In this document: piece by piece, positions 1-9,830 of the stretch
How the letters are laid out: every line of letters begins with the position of its first letter
How positions within the stretch are numbered: the stretch's first letter is position 1
Assembly: GCA_942486035.1 (NCBI GenBank)
Contig: CALNXK010000008.1
Coordinates: 705,001-769,000, forward strand
Reading direction: 5' to 3'
DNA length: 64,000 bases
Source: Porites lobata
Taxonomy: Eukaryota; Cnidaria; Anthozoa; Scleractinia; Poritidae
The notes under the pieces: generated by a model
What the model saw: only the letters and a program-made list of their open reading frames with translations
Databases searched by the model: none
What the model was told of the DNA's origin: nothing
Translations under genes and position numbers: made by a program

Positions 1-773
1 GCTAGGGTGGAGGTTAAACATGGAATGTGCCCTAGCCAGTCAGTTAGTGTGACTGTGATATGACCAAAGATCACAGGACACTCAGACTCCGTGCATTGAA
101 AGATCAAGGTTATTAGCGTTACCTTGATTGTTTTTTTTATGCTTTTTTTTTAATACAACAACGCTTTATTCCATATTTACACGCAAAGGAAAAATTTGTT
201 GTTTGTTCCGGGGCATTTTTTGTATGGGTAAAGGCAATAAGAAATGACTTCAGCACACAATTAACCTAAAAAAAGGCAATACAGATAAAAATGCGAGAGT
301 AAGAACCTGCATTTTCCCAAGTTAGGCTGAACAGGTTCTTCCATTAATGGTAATCAACACAAGTTTAGGCTATTTAGGTTCTTATTTTATGAAGAAAATA
401 ATTAAATTGTAGCTAAGAGTATTTAGTGGTATCCGGGTTATACCTTCTTAAAGCTGCGTACCATTACATTGCAGTTTGTCTCCAAAGAGGATCCTTAGTG
501 TTGACTTATCTAATTTGCCCCTTACCTTTTAGAAAATAATCTGTTTAAAATTTTACGCTAAACAGGTTCTTGCATGGAGGAAGCCTAAATGGCTTCCAAA
601 AACCATGTTCTTATTCATGGGTTTTTACTTTATCCTCGTAACATATACCCTTTAAAAAGGAGAAGTCTGCTAGCGGTGTAAATCATTATAGAATAGTATA
701 ATAATTCCTTTCTTCTTGCCGCGAAGGAATAAAAGTACAGAGTGCAGTACCGCAGAAAAACCCATCAAGAAAC
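1..773. other. 5' flank of zinc-finger gene, no gene seen
   Basis: No coding exon can be supported here. The stretch is AT-rich, with T runs near 130-150. A short motif reading aacaggttctt occurs near 328 and 562, probably a dispersed repeat. The zinc-finger reading frame stays open for at least 50 bases upstream of its first ATG, so a 5' exon could lie in this stretch. Confidence 0.4.
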
Positions 774-1685
774 ATGGAAATACAGGAAACAGGACACATG
801 AATGAAACCCTGCTGAAGAAAGAAGCATGTTATACTTGTGGGCAATCGGAATGCAAAGTACATGAACTGAACTCACATGCCGATGAAAAGTCCTACTCGT
901 GTAAGTTCTGTGACAAATCCTTTACTCGAAGTTCAGTTTGCAAGCGACACGAACGGACGCACAGCCAGGAAAAACTTCATGCATGTCAATACTGCGATAA
1001 AACCTTTAGCCAAAGGTCACACTGCAAGATTCATGAGCAGACTCATACTGGGAATAAGCCTCATGCGTGTAAACAGTGCGATAAAAGGTTTAGCTACTCA
1101 TCTCATCTCAAACGGCACGAACTTGTTCACAGTGGCGAAAAGCCTTTTGCTTGTAAGCAGTGTGGTAAGCGTTTTATTAGACTATTCCAACTCCGTACCC
1201 ATCAACAAGCACATGGTGCTGACATAGTTAAGCCTTATATCTGCTTGTACTGTAATAAGGGATTTACTAATTTAACAAACTGCAGGGATCACGAGCGTAC
1301 GCACACTGGATTGAAGCCCTTTTTATGCAAGTTCTGCCACAAGTGTTTCACCCATTCATCAACTTGTAAAAAACACGAACTAACGCACACGGGGGCCAAG
1401 CCATATGCATGCAAGTATTGTGAAAAGTGCTTCAGGCAAGCATCAGCCTTAAAGCGCCATGAACAAACACATAGCGGGCAGAAGGCTTATACATGCAAGT
1501 TCTGCGAGAAAGCCTTTTACATGCCATCAGAGCGCAAATCGCACGAACGGATCCATACTGGAGAAAAGCCTTACGCTTGTGAGCACTGCAATAAGTGTTT
1601 CACACATTCATCTTCCTTGAGGAAGCATCTCCGATCGCGAATTCATGTCGAATCCGCATCTCGAGGATCGAATACAATTAAGTGA
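774..1685 (+). CDS. C2H2 zinc-finger protein, nine tandem fingers
   Basis: Encodes 303 residues with nine consecutive C2H2 fingers from about residue 41 to 290, of the form C-x2-C-x12-H-x3-H. The last finger has a longer H-x5-H spacing. TGEKP-like linkers (HTGEKPYAC, HSGEKPFAC, HTGLKPFLC) join most fingers, which is the hallmark of DNA-binding poly-zinc-finger proteins, presumably nuclear regulators. An unusual third cysteine or aromatic residue follows the second cysteine pair in several fingers (for example CHKCF, CEKCF). The first 40 residues are finger-free and contain an extra CxxC and several histidines. No KRAB, BTB or SCAN domain is seen. The whole protein is in one exon. The ATG at 774 is the first in frame, but the frame stays open upstream, so a further 5' exon is possible. 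Poly-zinc-finger genes expand by lineage, so I give no orthologue name. Confidence 0.85.
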   Translation: MEIQETGHMNETLLKKEACYTCGQSECKVHELNSHADEKSYSCKFCDKSFTRSSVCKRHERTHSQEKLHACQYCDKTFSQRSHCKIHEQTHTGNKPHACKQCDKRFSYSSHLKRHELVHSGEKPFACKQCGKRFIRLFQLRTHQQAHGADIVKPYICLYCNKGFTNLTNCRDHERTHTGLKPFLCKFCHKCFTHSSTCKKHELTHTGAKPYACKYCEKCFRQASALKRHEQTHSGQKAYTCKFCEKAFYMPSERKSHERIHTGEKPYACEHCNKCFTHSSSLRKHLRSRIHVESASRGSNTIK

Positions 1686-1841
1686 ATCGCTCACTAGATA
1701 AAGCTTTTCTGGATACAGCAGGTGTAATTGCAAAACTCGGCCTAAATTGAAAATGTTACGACAACGGAGAAGTAGTTTGGTAACTCGAACCCTATTTGGG
1801 GATGAAACAAACTCCATCTTTGTATTACAAACTGCTCTTTC

Positions 1842-1905
1842 TTTCTTGTTTGCTTTGTTTTGTTTTGTTGTTGTTGTTGTTCTTGTTGTTGTTTTTTTTA
1901 TTTTT
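1842..1905. repeat. T-rich TTG/TTGT low-complexity tract
   Basis: A simple-sequence tract of TTG, TTTTG and poly-T lies in the probable 3' untranslated region of the zinc-finger gene. Confidence 0.75.
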
Positions 1906-2015
1906 ACTTAGTTTTCTTGATAGCCCTCAAAAACACAAACTTTGCGGAAGCCACTTGCTTGCGGTGCGTGGTTCCACTTAAGAATGTAACGTTTTAACAC
2001 GTCATTTTTAAGTTC

Positions 2016-2021
2016 AATAAA
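2016..2021 (+). terminator. Poly(A) signal AATAAA of zinc-finger gene
   Basis: A canonical AATAAA lies 331 bases after the zinc-finger stop codon and is the first such hexamer downstream on this strand. Its use is inferred. Confidence 0.45.
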
Positions 2022-2167
2022 AGAAAACACAAAATATAGTAGCGAACCATTTAATGAAATTCAAGTGCTTTCAATCTAAAATATGACTCCTTCAATAAGA
2101 AGTTCGGATTATTCCCTTCCTATAGTTTTAACCCACTATCAAGTCTGTTGCAATCGGCAGTCTCCAG

Positions 2168-2173
2168 TTTATT
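2168..2173 (-). terminator. Poly(A) signal of GH5-like gene
   Basis: TTTATT on the plus strand reads AATAAA on the minus strand, about 205 bases past the stop codon of the glycoside hydrolase. The two convergent genes would end about 150 bases apart. Confidence 0.4.
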
Positions 2174-2378
2174 ATCACACTTCGAAATAGGTATGATCTA
2201 TTTTTTGTCGGCCTACTTAAATTGTATGAAAACTCTAGTTCGCAATTAGTGGATAAGAAGATCCAGGCTAATCTAGAAACTGAATATCGTGGGAAAACTG
2301 AACATAAAATGCCGACAACCCTCAAGACAAAAAGTTACGTAAACGTTCTCAGTTACTTTAAGTGTTAAACGGCCGAGC

Positions 2379-3430
2379 TTAAGTTAACCTTTTTGGCATT
2401 ACTTCAATAATTTTCTCCAACACCCTGTACATATTTAAAATTTGACCTGAAATGTTCTGTTTCTCTCTCAGCCATCTGCTTTCTTCGGTGTCATAGTAAC
2501 GATCCAAAACGTTCATCGACCATGGTATGCCTACATTGCCCAGCTCAGTTACAAAGAAGCGGGCAAAGTTAATGGCTTCTTCTTGCGTTATTTTTCCGTA
2601 TTGGTTATCTTGTGGCATCCACGCACCCAGATACGTCAGCAGACTATTATTTGCATTTTTTTGGAATTCGGTTGCGTAGTTGATAGCTTTCTTAACATTG
2701 TCTTGACCTGTAGCGCCTTTCTTGCTATCTTGGGCTGTTCCATCTCCAGCCCAGAATTTCTGTGACCCAGGCTCTTTGTTCGGCCCCGAGGCATAAATGT
2801 GCCACTCAGCCATCAGATACTTGTCATGTTCATAAATTGATTGGTTGATTTCATTCAAGTTCTTAGCTGTTTTTCCCGGCGACCCCAGAATCAGTATTCG
2901 CTTAGCGTTCTTGCCACCCGTCTGACGGATCGCATATATCGCATCTTTAGTCCATCGGGTGTATTTGTCGTTCCTTTTGCGAAGGCTCTCGTCACTGTTG
3001 GTAGTTTTCGGACAAGTGCCTATTCCAAGCTCTGTAAAGAGATTAAAACTCAGTTTAAAGTCCCTGTCTTTTAACTGCCGTGCCACTGCCGTCCACCAAT
3101 TTACGTAAGCTGTGTAGTCGTTTTCAGCTGCACAGACCTCTGCCTCGTGATGAATCCATGAGATTATCGGAATAACCTTGTGTTTCAGACAGTCGTCGAC
3201 AATGGTCGTCAGATTACCAAGAAACCAAGTGAAGTTGACCGCGGAGTAGTTGTATGAATACAAATCTGCACGACATCGAAGTCTCAAGTTTGTAAACCCT
3301 TTTTCGTTTACATCCTTGATGTTTTGCACAGAGTACTCCTTCAGCGGCTCCTTTGATTTGAGCCAGTTTGTAGAAAACCCTGCTCCAATCATCTTTTGAT
3401 ACCTTTTTGGGGAAATCGGTCTTTTACCCG
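2379..3430 (-). CDS. GH5-like glycoside hydrolase (cellulase superfamily), catalytic exon
   Basis: This exon encodes about 350 residues of a (beta/alpha)8 hydrolase resembling glycoside hydrolase family 5, whose members cleave beta-1,4-glucans and mannans. Visible landmarks are an early strand ending in NLRLRCRADL, the SWIHHEAE segment, FNLFTELG with the candidate acid/base Glu (codon 3032-3030), and EWHIYASGP with the conserved His-x-Tyr. Where classical GH5 enzymes have the Gly-Glu nucleophile motif this protein reads LGAWMPQDN, so the usual nucleophile Glu is not apparent. The first ATG in frame (3458) is probably not the start. A pyrimidine tract ending in CAG at 3433-3431 makes a good splice acceptor, so the exon should begin at 3430 in phase 1 and would take its signal peptide from an upstream exon (see 8150-8237). 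Secretion and a digestive or matrix role are inferred. The alternative is a divergent GH5 subfamily member, or a non-catalytic homologue. Confidence 0.75.
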
Positions 3431-3615
3431 CTGCCGGAAAAAAATTGGCACAACACATTTCGATTAGTTTGACGATTTCACAGGGTTTTTTTTACCAGAA
3501 TTTGTTGGTTGTAAATTGTTTGTCAGTTTAATTCGCATTTCCCTAAAGTTTTTCTCTACGCCAAAAAGAAAGGGATAATTTCACATGTAACATGAAAAAA
3601 TGAGTGGAGAATAAT

Positions 3616-3641
3616 GACGACGACGACGACGACGACGACGA
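3616..3641. repeat. (GAC)n microsatellite
   Basis: About eight consecutive GAC units run into a short AT repeat. On the minus strand they create a spurious poly-serine reading frame. Confidence 0.9.
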
Positions 3642-3879
3642 TATATATGTTAGCGACATATTGGGAATTGGGAGAAAACATGGCATTGGCAGGGGCGTAG
3701 CGTGACCTTTTTGGCAAGTACGCACACGGGTCCATATGATCTCAAAAACGTCGCAAAATAACGTTTTTGCTTTCCTTTAATACATATTTTGGCAGTGTAC
3801 AGGTTTGTGTACAATAGAATTTGAGTATCGACGAATCGCCTTTTTAAACAATTTAGTAAATAATCAATTTAAAAGCATT

Positions 3880-4062
3880 TTATGTATGATAACTTAACTT
3901 TAATTGTAAATAGCTTTCATAGTGTTTTAATCATTTTTATTTCCATAATGTTTCATTTACTGTGGCATACCCGTGAATTAGCAGGTCAAGTTCTCTTTTT
4001 TAACCAACCCATGTAGCTAAGAGTATGCGCCACTTAAAATAAAGCATCTTATCTTATCTTAT
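3880..4062 (+). mobile_element. Likely 3' end of a non-LTR retrotransposon
   Basis: The stretch ends with AATAAA (near 4040) followed by three TTATC/CTTAT repeats at about 4047-4062, the typical 3' tail of CR1/L2-type LINEs, which are usually 5'-truncated. No reverse-transcriptase coding is attached. Family assignment is inferred from the tail only. Confidence 0.4.
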
Positions 4063-4951
4063 GGTAACGTGATATTTAAAAAAAGCTCTGAAACGTTCTT
4101 CTTTGAGCTGGTACTTGAATGTTTACAAGCAAAAAAAGACGCCCCCTTTTGTTGCGCAAGTTTAATGACGTTATCAGCATAAACATCTTTGTGTTAATGT
4201 ACAATGTAAAATCGCCAAGGATGAAAGGCGCTCATCTGTCATCGTATTACGTATAGTGAAGTCTTTATTCTTTTCATCGAGCTGAAACTGCACTTAGCAA
4301 CGCACGCCGAAATAGGGTAAGTAAGAAGTGTCTTACTGGATAGAAAGTGGCATTGGTTTGATCAAGTGCTTCCACAAGAGTCTCTGGAAGGGTATCGTCA
4401 GGTAGCCTGATTGACCAGCGGTGCAGCCGTCTTGTAATCTCTTGCTAAAGGGCAGTTCCCAGTTGAGCAGTCTTTGATAGACTTTTCGACATTATAAGAG
4501 AGAGAGAAAACTACAAAAATGAATAGCTTTTGAATGGGGAAACTTTCCAGATTAATCCTGAAAGGAATGATAATCAGTCAGGGTCGATTCTTTGTGGCCT
4601 TGCACGTTTGTTGAACGCTAAAAACTGTGTTGGCTTGAATTTCCCCAGTCCCCCTCCGTTTTTCATGAATACGCAATGGATTGTGGGATCGCCTGAAGGC
4701 AAACATTTCAATTATGTTTCGCATTTATCACATTCCACTACTAAAGCTGTTCTTCAAATGACTTTTACTTACAACGTATTTGCGTAAAGGACACTACGCC
4801 CCTGATTGGTTGCGGAAGGGAGACCTCAAGGGATGTACAGAAGCTTTCATCTGTACGCACAAGAACAAGCTTTAATAACTAACTATATCAATTTTAACAT
4901 TGACAAAACCCTTAGAATCACCTATGTGTAGGATGTGCAGAGAGAAAGTGA

Positions 4952-5055
4952 ATGCAGCATGTTAGCCCAATGTTTGATTACAAGAGGCGACATGACAGCG
5001 TGGCGCGGTATGTGTGGGAAGGCCGAACTGGAATGGGCAGATCAGTGGTACAAAC
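4952..5055 (+). pseudogene. LINE ORF2 C-terminal fragment, part A
   Basis: Translation gives DYKRRHDSVARYV and, in another frame, EWADQWYK. This resembles the region after the reverse transcriptase in cnidarian LINE-like polyproteins. A frameshift separates the two pieces, so this is a dead copy. It continues without loss at 5826 once the inserted element 5056-5825 is set aside. Confidence 0.6.
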
Positions 5056-5825
5056 CCCGGGGGGGGTACTTGGGTTAATGTTTTCTGGGTATGTGCCGCT
5101 GGCCTCTCAGAGCCCCCACCCCATTTTAGTCTATTTTTTGGCCAATTATAGACCCCATCTTAGTCACTTTTTGGAAAATGTAATTTTTGCGATCCCAACT
5201 TAATCACTTTCTATTTATGCATCTTCCTTGCCAATCCTCTTTAGCGTAATAACCAATAAAACTAGGGATTAATTATACTTCGATATGTCTTACCTGATAG
5301 CGTTGTTACCGGAGAGCCGTATGATGATGTCAAAGGTCGCTGGCGTATTGGAGGTGGTATAAATGTTCCTGTAAATGTCACATTCAAAGCAGACAAGTCC
5401 CAAGCAAAAGAGATCAAACGCTCGCTAATACAAAAGAAGATCCACGTTGTATTATCTTCGATGGACGATAACAATCCAGTAGAAAAGTAAATGCCGTAGC
5501 ACTGATGTTTCGGTGGACTTTGTTCTGGACCCGTGGTTTTGTGCTATTGAGTAACTGGTTAATATTTAAGTTGTGGTTTCAAGAACGGAATGCAATGCGG
5601 TCAATGCAAGCTTATTGTTCAATTTAATAAACAACTTTCTGATCTTTTTAACTGAGAATCTTCCCATTTTGATTCCCTACTTACCCCCAAAATTCGAGAA
5701 TTTGCGACCCCATTCTAGTAACTCTATTGAAAATGCGACCCCATTATAGTCACTCCAGTCGTGAAAATGCGACCCCACCCAGCGGCACATCCCCATTAGG
5801 CTCTTGTAAGGGAGTACCCCCCGGG
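5056..5825. mobile_element. 770-bp TIR element inserted in LINE remnant
   Basis: The element starts CCCCGGGGGGG-TACT and ends AGTA-CCCCCCGGG. Inside the ends are related inverted stretches: the left has GGGTATGTGCCGCTGG and repeated 'ccattttagtc', and the right has their reverse complement 'gaccccattatagtcactcc' and CAGCGGCACAT. Direct repeats of TACAAAC (5049-5055 and 5826-5832) flank it and fit a target-site duplication. It splits the LINE reading frame between WYK and YKHTPE. No transposase is encoded, so it is a non-autonomous DNA transposon. Confidence 0.8.
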
Positions 5826-6227
5826 TACAAACACACTCCAGAGCAAGTGGTAGAAAATACAAGTTCTGTGGGATTTCAGTGTACAGTGTGATAGGATGGT
5901 TGAAGCTAGAAGGCCAAACATCATCCTTGTTGATAAGCAGGCAAAAGTGGCTAAGATCATAAAGATCGCTATCCCTGGAGATGCACGAGTAAAAGACAAA
6001 GAACTGGAGAAAATAGAGAAGTACCAATTTCTTCGAGAAGAAATAGTAAAGTTGTGGAAGATGAAGAAAGTGACGGTTGGGCCAATTGTGTTGAGGCATT
6101 GAGAGCTGTATACGTTATGTTTGGGAAATACACGGGAAAGCTTAAAGTTACCATCAGACTTGAAGTGATCCAGAAAGCGGCGTTGTTGGGAACAGTTGGA
6201 CTATTAGGAAAAATTTTGTCTATTTAG
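5826..6227 (+). pseudogene. LINE ORF2 C-terminal fragment, part B
   Basis: Reads YKHTPEQVVE, then RMVEARRPNIILVDKQ, then the ARVKDKELEKIEKYQFLREE block at 5986-6060, then in a shifted frame LEVIQKAALLGTVGLLGKIL ending in TAG at 6225-6227. The order matches the C-terminal region of cnidarian LINE polyproteins as I know them. At least one in-frame stop (before 5893) and one frameshift (around 6090-6158) show that it is not functional. Confidence 0.7.
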
Positions 6228-6664
6228 GGACTCAAACGTGAGGACTCCTTTGGGACCTTTAGGGACAGACTTACTTCTCTAAGTGATCCTAAATTGCGGG
6301 GGCACCCAACGACAATTTTTGGAGAATATCTCTTCGTAAGATGATTTGAGATCTAGAATTTTCGGAACATTTGTTGTAAAATTTCTTGCTTGCTTGCCTC
6401 TCCTAGGATTTTCGAACATCTAAAAAAAGGTATAATTGCCCATTTTAAACGGATTTTTACCCTAAAAAGGTCACCTAGAATTTTCGGGAGCCTTTTTTCT
6501 GGCTGAAATTTTCGAAAAGGTAAGTTTTGATCCCTATAATTTTCGCATCACTAGACTTTCAGCTAGGAAATCCGAACAGATGAAAAATTTTCAGGGGATG
6601 AAAATATCCCTATAAGTACCATTCAAATACTAAAATACGTTCAACAATACGCTATCCGCTGGAT

Positions 6665-6714
6665 AGTGATTTATCCGGTGGATAGCGCTATCCGACGTTT
6701 GAACAACCGGGGCC
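6665..6714 (+). repeat. Dispersed repeat 'ttatccggtggatagc', copy 1
   Basis: A 50-base block containing the inverted pair GGATAGC-GCTATCC is repeated with one change at 7009-7058. Both copies lie downstream of a ggggcacccaacga motif (6299 and 6965), so they are two fragments of one interspersed repeat family common in cnidarian DNA. Confidence 0.7.
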
Positions 6715-7008
6715 TGGTTGTTACGTTCCAGAGAGTGATTGCAAGTTTAGGGCGCATGGTAATCATAAATTAATTAAAGCTAACAAATGTCCTACATGTT
6801 CTTAGGACCCTTATTCACAAGCCGAAATAGGTGACTTGTTCACTTTCCTAGTTTTGCCGCATTTTATCTATGGTTTAGCATGTGAACCTGATCTTAATAT
6901 TATACAGACTTTGCTAAATAGACGTCATAAGGGCCATTTTATTTCTTACCCTGTTTCAATTTCAGGGGCACCCAACGAGAATATAGTTCAAAACCACTTA
7001 AACGTAGC

Positions 7009-7058
7009 AGTGATTTATCCGGTGGATAGCGCTATCCAACGTTTGAACAACCGGGGCC
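7009..7058 (+). repeat. Dispersed repeat 'ttatccggtggatagc', copy 2
   Basis: Second copy of the block at 6665-6714, with the same orientation and upstream context. Confidence 0.7.
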
Positions 7059-7772
7059 AGTAGAACAAGACTACTACATTTAGGAATGTCAGATGCGGGG
7101 TTATATAGAAAGCTCCTGCCTTTCCTTTTGAAGATAAGATCTCTACATTTTACTGGATTGCAAGGCACATTGTTCTTACCCTTTACACCATGTCATGAAT
7201 TGTTCGACAAGGTTGGTGGAACGGAGGAGTCAGTGCAAAGTCCACAAAGTAAAGGGAACTTAAGGCGTTCCTTCATCGAAAACTGTGAAAAATTCGATTT
7301 TCAAATTGATCAGAAATGCATTATCACAAAAAAACTGCGGTTCATTAGATAGTTTTCGGTCGACCTTGCTGCAAGAGCCTATTTATCCGAGATACGACCT
7401 ACGCGAACAAACCATTGAATGACAACTGACAGCGTAGGTTTCGTAGAGTTGAAAAATTCAAAATTCATTTGAAGCGTGATCGCATTATTTATAATGGAAA
7501 ATCGCCAATTCAAAAGTGGGTGCATCTTGGTTTACTTTTAGGTAGAATAACAGAATAACTGAATCACCTTTTTGGGGTAGGAATAATGGAATAACGATTT
7601 CCTTGAGAAACGATCATGAATGAGTGGCTGTTACACTCTCCCGATCCTAACATCTTCCTTTTGGGGAAAATTTTTTATTCGGTATTGAACAGTCAGTTAA
7701 AGAAAATTTTAATTCACGAACAATTAAACTGAGTAAGACTTCACCCAGCTGTAGTTCAAAAGTTGACCATAT

Positions 7773-7800
7773 ATAATCTAATCACGGATTATCGTCATAT
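7773..7800 (+). repeat. 28-bp exact direct repeat, copy 1
   Basis: This 28-base block (starting ataatctaatcacgg) recurs exactly at 7899-7926, and both copies follow a nearby GACCAT. It holds a TAATC/GATTA dyad. The surrounding 7070-8140 shows no gene. Confidence 0.75.
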
Positions 7801-7898
7801 TGGTCAACACAAAAAAAATATCGTGCATACTTATCCCCTATCGCTTTTCCTGTGGACCGTCCCTTTAAAAGTGTCGTGAAAAGTGGCAAAGTGTGACC

Positions 7899-7926
7899 AT
7901 AATCTAATCACGGATTATCGTCATAT
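7899..7926 (+). repeat. 28-bp exact direct repeat, copy 2
   Basis: Exact second copy of 7773-7800, spaced 126 bases from the first. Confidence 0.75.
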
Positions 7927-8149
7927 AGTTTAACATAATCTTAGTTTAAATCAGTTGCCCGAGTCCAGAAATTTTCGTTAACCCGGGGAAAGCTAAAGTT
8001 TGCCGAAAGGGTTTACTGTTTCTGAAATTGGTCAAGAAATCGTACTGTTTTAAACGGAACAATAATAATTACTCCGGGAATAATGGAATAAGCAACATTT
8101 GCGAGCAAGAATAATTCGTCAACTGCATTGTCTGAAAGCGACCTATTAC

Positions 8150-8237
8150 CTTGTGCGCCAGCTATGAAAACAGTGAACAGCAGGAGAAAAACTGGAAGGA
8201 GAAACAAGGATCTGAACATCTTTTCCTTCGTCATTTC
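8150..8237 (-). CDS. Signal-peptide exon, probably exon 1 of the GH5-like gene
   Basis: From ATG 8234 the minus strand encodes 28 residues beginning MTKEKMFRSLFLL, followed by a long hydrophobic core and FIAGAQ, a textbook secretory signal peptide with an Ala-x-Ala-like cleavage site. It ends at a donor (CAAG|GTAATA, GT at 8149-8148) in phase 1. That matches the phase-1 acceptor of the hydrolase exon at 3430, which lies downstream on the same strand and lacks a signal peptide. Upstream, a pyrimidine tract and CAG at 8240-8238 form an acceptor, so a 5' untranslated exon may exist further up. The joined gene would have 378 residues and a 4.7-kb intron. The exon itself is well supported, while the link to the hydrolase is inference from phase, strand and domain logic. 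Confidence 0.55.
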
Positions 8238-8303
8238 CTGTCGATGGAAAAAAAAAACAGTTATCGATTTAACAACCACAAATAGTTTATCTTTTTTGTC
8301 AGG

Positions 8304-8390
8304 TGGTCACTGACTCGTCAAATGTGTTGTTTCGATAGGCACAATAAAATTAAGATTAGCACGCCTCAGACATGAGTTTCAAATAAGCGA
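8304..8390 (-). repeat. About 87-bp repeat next to signal-peptide exon
   Basis: The block with 'actgactcgtcaaatgtgttgtt' and 'aagattagcacgcctca' recurs in diverged form at 13815-13900 in the same orientation. It lies just 5' of the signal-peptide exon. It may be a dispersed repeat or a trace of local duplication. Confidence 0.65.
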
Positions 8391-9071
8391 AGGTCAAACT
8401 GGTTACACTCTAAGACCTTTCTTTTTACATGGAAATGAATTGCATTATTGGAATCATTTTCAATTCATTCCTGGCACTCACCACTACACTTTTAATGCTG
8501 CATACTAGAAAAAGTGGGAATAATGGGGAATAATGACTTACCGGTAGTTTGAAAATTTTTTTTCCAACCCCACTCAGGCGCGGATCTAGGATAAATACTG
8601 ACTGATTTCCTAAACGAGCGCCGAAGGCGCAAGCTTCTAGAGGGTCCAGTGGCAGGCTCCCCCAGGGGAGTTTTTGGATTTTTAACTCCTTTAAGTCCTC
8701 TTTCCTGCATCGGTTTCCGAGTCATTTGGACGGGATATTGGCCAGAGTTCATTTTGGAAAGTGTTTTATTTAATTTTTGTTGAAAATATATTTATTATGA
8801 AAAACCTGACCGATTTCCGTAAAACGCTGGAAGCCGGTGTGGATCCGCGCCTGCCACTACTGTGGTCAATTTATCCCCCATCTTTTTAGTGTAAATATGT
8901 AGATTTTGAGACTAACTCAGTGAAAAGTTGTTTTGTTCCAGCTCCGTTTGCGGGATAATTTGGGTCGACATCTTTGTGTGGTAACACATGGGGAGCCATC
9001 AATTAAGCATAAAAGGTAGACTCGCTTGTTAACAGGGTAACCCTACCTATCTTTACCCCCTACATAGGGTA

Positions 9072-9640
9072 TAGTAGCCTAGGATTGCCATAGCAAAATG
9101 AAATTGAACTTACAAAAATTTGTGAAAAACGTAAGCCGATCATTTTAAAATCAATCAAAAGAAATTGAAAAATTAATTAAGCTTAAATCAAATGGAAAAT
9201 ACAATTAAAAGAAAAAGAAATCAAAACAAAAATGTATATCAGCATGGTCTAACTTTGCTATAGACTACAATCCCTTGGAGAGGGCACCAAAGACCTTTGA
9301 GAAAACCACATTAACTTGTAGGCCTGTCCACACATATCCGGATATTTTTTAATATCCACACGTATCCGGTGGAATTCGGCATACGAATCCTAGAATCCGT
9401 AACTTTTTCATAATCTGCTCTTCAGAGTGGAAATTTTTCAATAGGCTATGAATCCGAATTCGTGTGGACGCTAAATGCCGATATTTTTTATAGTGGCCTA
9501 GGATTGCCATAGAAAAATGAAATCGAAGTGGCAAGAATTTGTAAAAGACATAAGCCGATTATTTTAAAATTAATTAAACTTAATTCAAATGGAAAATATA
9601 ATCAAAAGCAAAAGAAATCAAAACAAAAATATATATCAGC
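9072..9640. repeat. Pair of direct repeats of about 160 bp with spacer
   Basis: Blocks 9072-9246 and 9488-9640 share 'cctaggattgccatag', 'taagccgat', 'aaatggaaaatataatcaaaag' and 'tatatcagcat'. Between them, 9330-9480 has a run of related words (tccacacatatccggat, cacgtatccggtgg, aatccgaattcgtgtgga) in partly inverted order. No gene is present. Confidence 0.6.
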
Positions 9641-9641
9641 A

Positions 9642-9826
9642 TCACCGCCGTAGCAAGTATGAGGCGAACCGAGGCACTCGCCTCGGTAAAATTTTATCAA
9701 ATACTGTCGATTTTTATTTTTTTTATCAGACTGATAATATTAGAAGATTTCATACGGCTGATTTCGTACAACGGACCGTGCGTTCGCCTCGGTTGTAGTT
9801 TCTTCCTGGCTACGGCCCTGAGCATG
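9642..9826. mobile_element. Small TIR-like element
   Basis: The left end CACCGCCGTAGCAAG and the right end CTGGCTACGGCCCTG are imperfect inverted repeats, with a second inner pair (GAGGCGAACCGAGG and CGTTCGCCTCGG). The small size fits a MITE. It has no coding capacity. Confidence 0.45.
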
Positions 9827-9830
9827 GTAC

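Noticed and set aside
4530..4787. 85-codon open frame
   Set aside because: No motif and located in repeat-rich DNA between retrotransposon remnants.
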